From Clostridiales bacterium (GTDB taxonomy: Bacteria; Bacillota; Clostridia; Christensenellales; CAG-138), in contig JAAYUE010000033.1 of NCBI GenBank assembly GCA_012517905.1, positions 1 to 64,000 of the forward strand: a stretch of DNA of 64,000 bases. Direction: 5' to 3'. The notes beneath the pieces are model-generated. The model had not been told where the DNA came from. It made no database searches and saw only the letters and a list, made by a program, of their open reading frames with translations. The stretch's first letter is position 1. Each line of letters starts with the position of its first letter. Position numbers and translations under genes: made by a program. This document shows, piece after piece, positions 23,170-32,069 of this stretch.

Positions 23170-24645
23170 ATGCATCATCGGCGCATCGCAAAACCGGTTG
23201 TCGGCGCGTTTTTCGCCGTGCTCGTGCTCTGCGCGGCGCTCTCCGCCTATATCGAATACGGCAGGCGCGCGCGCGAGGACGACCAGATGCGCTTTATCGC
23301 CAGCACCGTCAGCGCGCAGGCATACGAGGTGCTCTCTGCCCAGCTCAACAAGGCAAAGACGCTCGAAGCCTTCGTCGTGCAGAACGAAGGCGGAACGGAA
23401 GGGTTCGAGCGCGTTGCAAGGCTGCTCGTAACCGACAGCAGCGTGCGAAACGTGCTGCTCGCGCCCGGCGGCGTGGTCAGCGACGTATACCCGCTCAAGG
23501 GCAACGAGAGCGTGCTCGGCCACGATCTCACCGGCGTCAAGGCGGGCGACAAGGAAGCGCAGACCGCCATCGACCGCGGAACGATGATCATGGCGGGGCC
23601 TTTCACCCTCGTGCAGGGCGGCCTCGGCATCGCGGGCCGTCTGCCGGTCTATCTCGACGGGACCTTCTGGGGCATCGTCTCCGTCACGCTCAACTATCCG
23701 GACGCGCTGAGCGGACTGACCGCGCCGGACACCGTTGCGGCGCAGGGCTTTGCCTGCCGCATCTGGCGGATCAATCCGGACACGGGCATCGAGCAGACCA
23801 TCACGCAGTCCGGCGAGGGAATCGGGAGCCGCGCGTTCGATTACGCGTTTCCGATCTATAACTCCGAGTGGCACGTGACGGTCGCGCCCATCCAGCCCTG
23901 GTACACCAACGCAAGCGTGCTCTTTTCCGCGCTGGTGAGCGTGCTGTTGAGCTTCTCCGTCGCCGCGGGCGTTTCCAACACGAGCACCATCCGCCGCATG
24001 GAGCAGGAGGCCGCCGAAAGCCGCATCCTGGGCCTGCAGAAGCAGCTGGAATACGACCGCACGAACGTGCTGCTGACGCAGATCAGCTCGCACTTTTTCT
24101 ATCACACGCTCAACGCCATTCAGGCGCTGATCGTGCTCGACCCCGACGCGGCCTATAAGATGACGGAGGATTTCTCGCGCTTTCTGCGCTTTAAGGTGGA
24201 CAGCGTGAGCGCCGAAAACGGACTGGTGCCGTTTCGCGAGGAACTGCGTACCGTCCGCGCCTACGCGGAGATCAACCGCATCCAGCTGCAGGGCAGGCTC
24301 GCGATGGAATACGACGTGTTCGACGCGGACTTCCTCATCCCCGTGCTCACGGTGCAGCCCGTGGTGGAAAACGCCATCATCCACGGCATCAAACCCAAGG
24401 TCGGCGGCGGGACCGTGCGCGTGAGCCTCAGCCGCGAGGAAGGCTTCTATGTCGTCCGCGTCAGCGACGACGGCGTAGGGTATACGCCCGGCGGGGAGAC
24501 CAGCGACCACTCCGTGGGCATTTCAAACATCCGCGCGCGCATGAACAGCTTTCCCGGCTGCACCGTGGAGGTGGAGAGCGAGCCGGGCCGCGGCACGGCC
24601 GTGTCCCTTCGCTACGCGGACAATCTCGGAAAGGAATCGACATGA
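23170..24645 (+). CDS. LytS/YesM-type sensor histidine kinase with extracellular CHASE-like domain
   Basis: A 491-residue membrane kinase. I start at ATG 23170 (AGGGGAGG upstream); the long upstream extension in the track is a shadow of atpD/atpC. Membrane helix 1 is about 9-28, an extracellular domain spans about 30-246 with a CHASE-like pattern (RLLVTDSSVRNVLLAPGG, VYPLKGNESVLGHDL, GRLPVY), and membrane helix 2 is about 247-267. The cytoplasmic part has a coiled linker, a His_kinase (PF06580-like) block with His308 in SHFFYHTLNAIQAL, and an ATPase domain with VQPVVENAIIHGIKP and DDGVGY. The usual PHFLFN H-box is changed to SHFFYH, though the His remains. It overlaps the next regulator gene by ATGA, so the two form a cognate pair. 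The ligand is unknown. Confidence 0.85.
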   Translation: MHHRRIAKPVVGAFFAVLVLCAALSAYIEYGRRAREDDQMRFIASTVSAQAYEVLSAQLNKAKTLEAFVVQNEGGTEGFERVARLLVTDSSVRNVLLAPGGVVSDVYPLKGNESVLGHDLTGVKAGDKEAQTAIDRGTMIMAGPFTLVQGGLGIAGRLPVYLDGTFWGIVSVTLNYPDALSGLTAPDTVAAQGFACRIWRINPDTGIEQTITQSGEGIGSRAFDYAFPIYNSEWHVTVAPIQPWYTNASVLFSALVSVLLSFSVAAGVSNTSTIRRMEQEAAESRILGLQKQLEYDRTNVLLTQISSHFFYHTLNAIQALIVLDPDAAYKMTEDFSRFLRFKVDSVSAENGLVPFREELRTVRAYAEINRIQLQGRLAMEYDVFDADFLIPVLTVQPVVENAIIHGIKPKVGGGTVRVSLSREEGFYVVRVSDDGVGYTPGGETSDHSVGISNIRARMNSFPGCTVEVESEPGRGTAVSLRYADNLGKEST

Positions 24646-25439
24646 AGACGATACTCGTGGACGATATGGCGCTGGATATGCAGCTGCTCGAACTCAAATG
24701 CGCGGACATGCCGGAGATCGAAATCGTCGGCAAGTTCACCGTTCCCGAAGAGGCGATCGCCTACGCCGCGTCCCACGACGTGGAGTTCGCCATGCTGGAC
24801 ATCGATATGCCCGGCATGAACGGCATCGAACTCGCCATGCGCCTGCGGGAGTTGCGGCGCGACGTGATCATCGTGTTCATCACCGCGCATCCGCGCTTTG
24901 CCGTGCAGGCGTTTCAGATGAAGGCGGACTACATGGTCTTCAAGCCCTTCGACCGGGACGACATTCTGGACGTGCTCGAGCGCGCGCGGCTGCTGCAGAG
25001 CCGCCAGAAAAAGCGCGTGCACTTCCACACCTTCGGCAGCTTCGAGATGCTCGTGGACGGCAAGCCCGTGCGCTTTCACTCCGCCAAGGCAAAGGAACTC
25101 ATGGCGCTCTGCGTCTTCTACGAAGGGCGCAGCGTGGGCATCTACGACATCATCGAGCACCTCTGCGAAGGCAGCGAAAACAAGACTGCCGAAAACACCG
25201 GCTACCGCCGCACGATCAAGGAGCTCAACGACACGCTCAAAGCCTGCGGCGCGGAGGAGATCTTCGTGCGCGAGCGCGGCAGCTGCCGCATCCGGCGCGA
25301 ACTCGTCTCCTGCGACTACTATGATTTCTGGGCGGGCCGGCCGGACGCCGTCTCCCGCTTCGACGGGCGGTTTATGAGCGACTACGCCTGGGCGGAGTCC
25401 GCCATCTATCGCATGTGCGAGAAAAAAGGGCTGTCCTGA
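24642..25439 (+). CDS. Response regulator with SARP-type DNA-binding domain
   Basis: A 265-residue protein. The receiver domain (1-120) has VDDM, phosphoacceptor Asp53 in AMLDIDMPG, FITAHP and the lysine of VFKPFD. The C-terminal part (about 128-250) resembles SARP/Trans_reg_C winged-helix domains: VHFHTFGSFEMLVDGKPVRF, AKAKELMALCVFYEG, YRRTIKELNDTLKACG and a CDYYDFW tail. SARP proteins bind pairs of short direct repeats one helical turn apart, just upstream of a -10 box, and activate transcription. Two such sites lie immediately downstream (25470-25502 and 25608-25640), so this protein probably activates the BMP transporter operon in response to the upstream kinase. Confidence 0.85.
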   Translation: MKTILVDDMALDMQLLELKCADMPEIEIVGKFTVPEEAIAYAASHDVEFAMLDIDMPGMNGIELAMRLRELRRDVIIVFITAHPRFAVQAFQMKADYMVFKPFDRDDILDVLERARLLQSRQKKRVHFHTFGSFEMLVDGKPVRFHSAKAKELMALCVFYEGRSVGIYDIIEHLCEGSENKTAENTGYRRTIKELNDTLKACGAEEIFVRERGSCRIRRELVSCDYYDFWAGRPDAVSRFDGRFMSDYAWAESAIYRMCEKKGLS

Positions 25440-25469
25440 ACGCAGTTTTTTCGCCGAACCTCCAAAATC

Positions 25470-25502
25470 CGTACGGTTCTCGTACGGTTGATATGATATA
25501 TT
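25470..25502 (+). promoter_or_regulatory. Direct-repeat operator and -10 box, site 1 (SARP-type)
   Basis: CGTACGGTT at 25470-25478 is repeated at 25481-25489, an 11-bp period. After 7 nt comes TATATT (25497-25502). There is no consensus -35 box; the repeats occupy its place. This is the known layout of SARP-activated promoters. Confidence 0.7.
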
Positions 25503-25607
25503 ATCTGGTAAATAAGTTTTCGGGACGCGTTTGACCAAGCGGAGGCGTTCGGGGACGGAAGAAAAAATTGCACATGCACGCCTGACAGCGGCGAAACAAA
25601 GACGTTT

Positions 25608-25640
25608 CGTACGGTTTTCGTACGGAACGTTTGTTATATT
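25608..25640 (+). promoter_or_regulatory. Direct-repeat operator and -10 box, site 2 (SARP-type)
   Basis: CGTACGGTT at 25608-25616 and CGTACGGAA at 25619-25627, again an 11-bp period, followed after 7 nt by TATATT (25635-25640). Repeat length, period, spacing and -10 sequence are identical to site 1, 138 bp upstream. The rest of 25440-25803 holds no gene, and I saw no purine-riboswitch pattern. Confidence 0.7.
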
Positions 25641-25803
25641 GCTTGTAGATTCGATTACAGATTACCGATTGACAGGCAATCACCCAACAGCCTGCATTGC
25701 GCAGTCAGGATTCATTCCGTCTGAACGCTTCAAACAACACAACGATATATGTCAAGCGGGCAGCCATCCCGCAGCCGCCGGAAATGGGAAGGGGACGTGG
25801 TTT

Positions 25804-27312
<1,509 letters not shown>

Positions 27313-27327
27313 GAAGGGAGCGAGACG

Positions 27328-28383
27328 ATGCAGAAAACAAAGCTTCTCAATGTTCTGATCCCGGTGCTCTCCATCCTGCTGGCGTTTGTCATCGGCATGC
27401 TCATCATCCTCGCGCTGGGTAAAAATCCCGCCGAAGCGATCGGCTATCTCATGAAGGGCGCGTTCGGCTCCAAGACAAACCTCGCCAACACCGTCGTGCG
27501 CGCCATGCCGCTGATCTTCACGGGACTCAGCACCTGCTTTGCCTACCGCTGCGGCGTGTTCAACCTCGGCGGCGAGGGGCAGTTTCTCGCGGGCTCCATG
27601 GCGGCCATCACGGTGACGCTGCTCATCGGCCACGAGGGCTGGTGGGTCACCATCGTCGCCGTACTCGCCGGCACGCTCATGGGCGGCATCTGGGGCCTTC
27701 TGCCGGGCATTCTCAAGACCTGGCGCGGGCTGAACGAGATGATCACAACGATCATGTTCAACTACGTCGCCACGCTGTTTATGGGATATCTCTACACGAC
27801 CGCGCTGCGCGAAGGCAGCGTGCCGCAGACCGCGCCCGTGCCGGACACGACGAAGATCGGCCGCATCATACCGGACCTTCGCATCACCTGGGGCATCGTC
27901 GTCGCGATTCTGCTCGGCGTGGCCATCTGGTATTTTCTCTTCTACACCTCGAAGGGCTTCCAGCTCCGCGCCGTCGGCTTTAACCCCGTCGCGAGCAGTT
28001 ACAACGGCCTTTCGGTCAAGCGCTATATGCTCACGGCGTTCATCGTCTCCGGTGCGATCGCGGGCCTTGGCGGCGCGTGCGACATCCTGGGCACGCAGTT
28101 TCGGCTCATCAGCGGCTACGGCGGCGGCTACGGCTTCGACGGCGTGGCGCTGGCGCTGATTGCGCAGCTGCACCCGCTGGCGACGATGGCGGTGGCATAC
28201 TTCTTCGCGGTGCTCCGCGTCGGCAGCACGACCATGCAGGTCGGCACCGGCGTGCCCACGAGCGTGATCGACATCATCCAGGCGCTCGTCATCATCTTTG
28301 CCGTCGCCGGCTCTTCCATGATGTATCTGCCGAAGGTTCGAAAGTTTGTCATGAACCTCTTCGAGAAAAAGGAGGCCGTCTGA
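27328..28383 (+). CDS. BMP-family ABC transporter permease 1
   Basis: A 351-residue integral membrane protein of the BPD_transp_2 family (YufP/NupB-like), with about nine hydrophobic helices. The segment AIGYLMKGAFGSKTNLANTVVRAMPLIFTGLSTCFAYRCGVFNLGGEGQF (its core GxFNLGGEGQ is diagnostic) identifies the nucleoside-transporter branch. It lies 15 nt after the ATPase gene and 2 nt before permease 2. Confidence 0.9.
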   Translation: MQKTKLLNVLIPVLSILLAFVIGMLIILALGKNPAEAIGYLMKGAFGSKTNLANTVVRAMPLIFTGLSTCFAYRCGVFNLGGEGQFLAGSMAAITVTLLIGHEGWWVTIVAVLAGTLMGGIWGLLPGILKTWRGLNEMITTIMFNYVATLFMGYLYTTALREGSVPQTAPVPDTTKIGRIIPDLRITWGIVVAILLGVAIWYFLFYTSKGFQLRAVGFNPVASSYNGLSVKRYMLTAFIVSGAIAGLGGACDILGTQFRLISGYGGGYGFDGVALALIAQLHPLATMAVAYFFAVLRVGSTTMQVGTGVPTSVIDIIQALVIIFAVAGSSMMYLPKVRKFVMNLFEKKEAV

Positions 28384-28385
28384 TT

Positions 28386-29315
28386 ATGAACTGGAATCTG
28401 CTTTCCGAAGTGCTCATCTCCGCCGTGCGCATGGCGACGCCGCTGCTGTTCGTGGCGCTCGCCGAGCTCTATTCCGAGCGCGCGGGCCTCGTCAACATCG
28501 GCCTCGACGGCATCATGGCGTTCGGTTCGCTGGTCGGCTTTCTCGTTTGCTTCTGGACGGGCAACCCGTTCCTGGGCGTACTCTGCGGCGCGCTCGGCGG
28601 CGTGCTGGTCAACATGGTATACGCGTTTTGCACCGTCACCCTTGCGGGACAGCAGATCGTCTACGGCATGGCGCTGAATATCTTCGCCCCCGCGCTGGCG
28701 TCGTTTATCTACCGCGTGGTGTTCGGCGTGAGCTCCACGCTCGCGCAGGCGACGCTGATGAAGACCGTCTCCATCCCGGTGCTCAAGGACGTCCCCTTCC
28801 TCGGCAAGCTGCTCTTCGACCAGACGCCGATGGTCTACGGCGTGTATCTGCTCGTCATCGTGACGGCGATCTATTTCAACCGCACGAAGTCCGGCCTCAA
28901 CTACAAGGCCGTCGGCGAATACCCCAAGGCGGCCGAGACCATGGGCATCAACGTGGTGCTGCATAAGTACATCGCCTGCATCCTCTGCGGCTTTCTCGCA
29001 GGCATGGGCGGCGCATACCTGACCACCTGCTATGTCAACACCTATTCGGACGGCATCGTCGCAGGGCGCGGCTTCATCGCGCTGGCGGCGGTCATCTTCG
29101 GCCGCTGGTCGGCCTCCGGCGTGCTGCTCGCCTGCCTGCTCTTCGGCTTCTTCGACGCCATGCAGCTGCGTCTGCAGGTCGGCACGGATCTGATTCCGTA
29201 CCAGCTCTTCCAGATGATTCCCTATGTGATGACGCTGATTGCGCTGACCATCTTCGGCAGCAAGATCGCGGGCCCGAAGAGCAAGGGCAAACCCTACTAC
29301 CGCGAGGAGCGGTAG
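28386..29315 (+). CDS. BMP-family ABC transporter permease 2
   Basis: A 309-residue second permease (YufQ/NupC-like). I start at ATG 28386 with GGAGG 11 nt upstream, inside the end of permease 1; the longer track ORF is a shadow. It contains ERAGLVNIGLDGIMAFG and RTKSGLNYKAVGEYPKAAETMGI, typical of this branch, and eight or nine helices. It should form a heterodimeric channel with permease 1. Confidence 0.9.
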   Translation: MNWNLLSEVLISAVRMATPLLFVALAELYSERAGLVNIGLDGIMAFGSLVGFLVCFWTGNPFLGVLCGALGGVLVNMVYAFCTVTLAGQQIVYGMALNIFAPALASFIYRVVFGVSSTLAQATLMKTVSIPVLKDVPFLGKLLFDQTPMVYGVYLLVIVTAIYFNRTKSGLNYKAVGEYPKAAETMGINVVLHKYIACILCGFLAGMGGAYLTTCYVNTYSDGIVAGRGFIALAAVIFGRWSASGVLLACLLFGFFDAMQLRLQVGTDLIPYQLFQMIPYVMTLIALTIFGSKIAGPKSKGKPYYREER

Positions 29316-29408
29316 GCCGTACCGCGGCGTTCCGGCCGCAGCCTGATCCGGTAATTACGGTTCACGCCGTATTACATACAAAATTCTTTTGGAGGAAAGA
29401 GGAACACT

Positions 29409-30395
29409 ATGAAGAAGATTCTTGCTATCGCTCTCGTTCTCTGCCTGGCCGTCGGCATGCTCGCCGGCTGCGCCAAAGAAGCCGCTCCCGCCGCGGAGAA
29501 GACATTCAAAGTCGCCATGATCTGCGATTCCAGCATTTCGGACGGCGGCTGGGGCGCCGCCTGCTACAACGGCATGACCGCCGCCGCGGAAAGCCGCGGC
29601 TGGGAAACCGCCTACACCGACGCCATCGACCAGTCCGCCTATGCCGACACCATGATCAGCTACTGCGACCTCGGCTATGACATGATCTTCGCGCCGGGCA
29701 ACCAGTACAGCGACGCCGTCGTGCAGGTCGCCGCGGATTACCCGAACGTCGCGTTCGCGGTGCTCAACGGCTCCACCGAACTGCCGACCGCCAACATCAT
29801 GAGCATCCTGCCCAACGCCGACCAGATCGGCTCCATCGCGGGCATCATCGCGGGCCTGATGAGCAAGACCAACGTCATCGGCTTCATCGGCGGCATGGAA
29901 CTCGACACCACGAAGTCCAAGCTCGCGCACTTCACCTCCGCCGCGCAGGCGATCAACCCGGACATCAAGGTCGTCTCCGCCTACGCCGGTTCGTTCAACG
30001 ACACCGCCAAGGGCATGGAGCTCGCAGCGTCCATGATCAATGAAGGCGCCGACGTGTTCTTTGGCGACGCCTCCGCCGTCGACTCCGGCGCGCGCCAGGC
30101 CATCGACCAGGCCAACGGCGACAATGTGACCATCGTCGACATCGGCCAGCCCGCCGACCTGCTCGGCCAGAACCCCTGCGTCGTGAGCAGCGTCGTCACC
30201 GACAACGCCGCCATGATCGCCATCTGCCTTGAAAAGGTCGAAACCGGCACCTTCGGCAACGAAGTGGTCTTCGGCTCGCTCGAGAACGGCGCAGTCTACC
30301 TCGGCAAGTTCAACGACGCCCTGGTGGACGCCGACATGCAGACCAAGGTTGCCGACTATATCAAGCAGCTGCAGGACGGCACCTTCGGTAACTGA
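29409..30395 (+). CDS. BMP-family substrate-binding lipoprotein
   Basis: A 328-residue lipoprotein with a basic start, hydrophobic helix and lipobox LAGC (Cys21), so it is tethered outside the membrane. The mature part has the BMP/PnrA fold pattern: FKVAMICDSSISDGGWGAACYNGM, DMIFAPGNQYSDAV, NADQIGSIAGIIAGLMSKTNVIGFIGGMELD, and a C-terminal DNAAMIAICLEKVETGTFG. The family binds nucleosides (PnrA, BmpA). It is the last gene of the transporter operon, 93 nt after permease 2, with a strong GGAGG site suggesting higher expression than the membrane parts. The spacer contains a small GCGGC/GCCGC stem that may stop degradation or adjust stoichiometry. Confidence 0.9.
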   Translation: MKKILAIALVLCLAVGMLAGCAKEAAPAAEKTFKVAMICDSSISDGGWGAACYNGMTAAAESRGWETAYTDAIDQSAYADTMISYCDLGYDMIFAPGNQYSDAVVQVAADYPNVAFAVLNGSTELPTANIMSILPNADQIGSIAGIIAGLMSKTNVIGFIGGMELDTTKSKLAHFTSAAQAINPDIKVVSAYAGSFNDTAKGMELAASMINEGADVFFGDASAVDSGARQAIDQANGDNVTIVDIGQPADLLGQNPCVVSSVVTDNAAMIAICLEKVETGTFGNEVVFGSLENGAVYLGKFNDALVDADMQTKVADYIKQLQDGTFGN

Positions 30396-30423
30396 TCCGC
30401 TCAAATCGCAACAGCAACAACAA

Positions 30424-30452
30424 CAGACGCCCGGCCTTGCGCCGGGCGTCTG
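30424..30452 (+). terminator. Hairpin after the BMP transporter operon
   Basis: A perfect 12-bp stem CAGACGCCCGGC/GCCGGGCGTCTG with loop CTTGC. The T-run is poor (TCCGTCC), but the stem is very stable and lies 29 nt after the stop. Confidence 0.7.
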
Positions 30453-30546
30453 TCCGTCCCGCCTCCAAAGCGATTGCGTTTCGGCGGGTCCGGCTTTATA
30501 CTGAACTGTGGAAATCGCCATATAGGCGGAAAGGAAGTGAACTCGC

Positions 30547-30774
30547 ATGACGAAGTTTCTCACGCGGGAAAAGATGGGCAAGCGCAAAAGACGCGCGCTC
30601 GACAGGACAAAGCACGGCAGCTGGGAGGGCGTGATTCCCGTGACGCGAACCATCGAAAACAAAAAACGCTACAACAGAAAAAAATCCCCGCACCGGTACG
30701 ATGACGACGGCGCGGGGATTTTTATTCAGTCAGCATATCATTGCCGCAGCCGGTCCTCCTGCGGAAGCTTGTAG
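30547..30774 (+). CDS. Small basic hypothetical protein (uncertain)
   Basis: A 75-residue ORF preceded by AAAGGAAGTG. The first 52 residues (MTKFLTREKMGKRKRRALD..., GVIPVTRTIENKKRYNRKK) are very Lys/Arg-rich and look like a nucleic-acid or ribosome-associated small protein. The frame, however, runs through the bidirectional terminator at 30680-30723 and into the end of the convergent transporter gene, so the last 25 residues (from about SPHRYDDDG) may not be natural, or the terminator serves only the other strand. I recognise no named family. Confidence 0.45.
   Translation: MTKFLTREKMGKRKRRALDRTKHGSWEGVIPVTRTIENKKRYNRKKSPHRYDDDGAGIFIQSAYHCRSRSSCGSL
30680..30723. terminator. Bidirectional terminator downstream of the GPH transporter
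   Basis: AAAAATCCCCGC (30680-30691) and GCGGGGATTTTT (30712-30723) form a 12-bp stem with A and T flanks on either side. It serves the minus-strand transporter that ends at 30738. Confidence 0.85.
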
Positions 30775-32069
30775 AGCAAAAACGGCACGATAGAGACAAG
30801 ACAGCTCAGCGCGGGGATGATCGTGATGGAGAGAAACACGGTGTTCTGCATCTGCGGCGTGACGACAATGCCGCTTTCGTAGCCGGTGAACGAGAGCATC
30901 ATGCCAAACACGAGCACGGCCAGAGAGCCCATGAGCTTACTCACAAACGTGAGGCTCGAAAACGACAGCCCGTCGTTGCGCACGCCGGTCTCGCGCTCCA
31001 CGCTGTCCACCGCGTCCGCGATCATCGTCGTCTGCACCACGGAGAAGACGCCGAGCGTCACGCCGGTGAGAAAGATCATGCCCATCATGGCGTAGAGATT
31101 TGCAAAGCCGACGAAATACATCGCCGCATAGACCGCGCTGGCAAAGAGCGTGCTGGCGATCATCAGCGTCCTTGCGGGCATCCTCCGAAGCAGCAGCGGA
31201 GAGAGGAACGAAGCCGCAACCATGCCGAGGATGATCGACGCGCCGATGAGCGTGAAATATCCCTCGTCGTGATAGGCGATCAGCGCAAATACCGCGCCGC
31301 CCGCCTGCACGATATCCCGCCCGAAGCCAAGGATGGACCCGAGCAGCACGAGGTAGAGCGGCTTGTTTTTGAAAAACGTCGCAAACAGCGTTTTGAGGCT
31401 CACGCCTTCCTCGGGCGGCAGGTGCCGCTCCCGCGTGTTGAAAAACGCGAGCAGAAACATCGACATGCCGACGATGCAGATCACGATCGCCGCGCGGCTC
31501 CAGCCGGCCGCCGTGGTGTCGGCGGAGAAGCTGAGCAGCTTTGCCAGCCACGGCCCGCCGAGCGTCGCAAGGCCCAGCGCAATTGCGCCGAACGCGCGCA
31601 CATACGAAATCACGCGCGTGCGCTCCTCGCTTTCAAACGCCGCGCCGATAAGCCCCCAGAAAGGCACGTCGCAGGCGGTGTACGCCGCATCCCAGAAGAG
31701 CAGGCAAACGGCGAAGAACACGAGCTTAAACGTCTCGCCGCTGTTCGGCAGGCAGAAGAGGATCGCCGAGAAAAACGCCACCGGCAGCGCAGAAAAGAGG
31801 ATATACGGCCTGAGCTTTCCCCAGCGGGAGCGCGTTTTGTCCACAAACACGCCCATCACGGGGTCGTTGACCGCGTCGAACACCTTTGCCGCCGCGAGGA
31901 TGACGGAGACGACAGCAAGCCCGGCGTTGCTGATCTTTGCATACTCCGTCAGATAGAGCAGAAGAAACGTGCTGACAAACGTAAGCACCATGTTTTGCCC
32001 GAATCCGGCGATCACGATGGACGTTCGCTGGAGCCGGGGCGAGGGCGCGCGGTCGGCGCGGTCGATCAT
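30738..32069 (-). CDS. GPH-family sugar transporter (MFS fold)
   Basis: A 443-residue membrane protein with twelve predicted spans. The loop DAVNDPVMGVFVDKTRSRWGKLRPYILFSALP is the hallmark of the glycoside-pentoside-hexuronide:cation symporter family. It overlaps the upstream GH38 mannosidase gene by ATGA, so the two are translated together. The natural substrate is therefore probably a mannoside or short manno-oligosaccharide taken up with Na+ or H+. The protein has no attached EIIA-like regulatory domain. Confidence 0.88.
   Translation of the reverse strand: MIDRADRAPSPRLQRTSIVIAGFGQNMVLTFVSTFLLLYLTEYAKISNAGLAVVSVILAAAKVFDAVNDPVMGVFVDKTRSRWGKLRPYILFSALPVAFFSAILFCLPNSGETFKLVFFAVCLLFWDAAYTACDVPFWGLIGAAFESEERTRVISYVRAFGAIALGLATLGGPWLAKLLSFSADTTAAGWSRAAIVICIVGMSMFLLAFFNTRERHLPPEEGVSLKTLFATFFKNKPLYLVLLGSILGFGRDIVQAGGAVFALIAYHDEGYFTLIGASIILGMVAASFLSPLLLRRMPARTLMIASTLFASAVYAAMYFVGFANLYAMMGMIFLTGVTLGVFSVVQTTMIADAVDSVERETGVRNDGLSFSSLTFVSKLMGSLAVLVFGMMLSFTGYESGIVVTPQMQNTVFLSITIIPALSCLVSIVPFLLYKLPQEDRLRQ

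Noticed and set aside
25440-25803. Purine riboswitch before the nucleoside-type transporter
   Set aside because: I looked for the conserved junction and loop sequences and did not see them; the direct-repeat operators explain regulation better.
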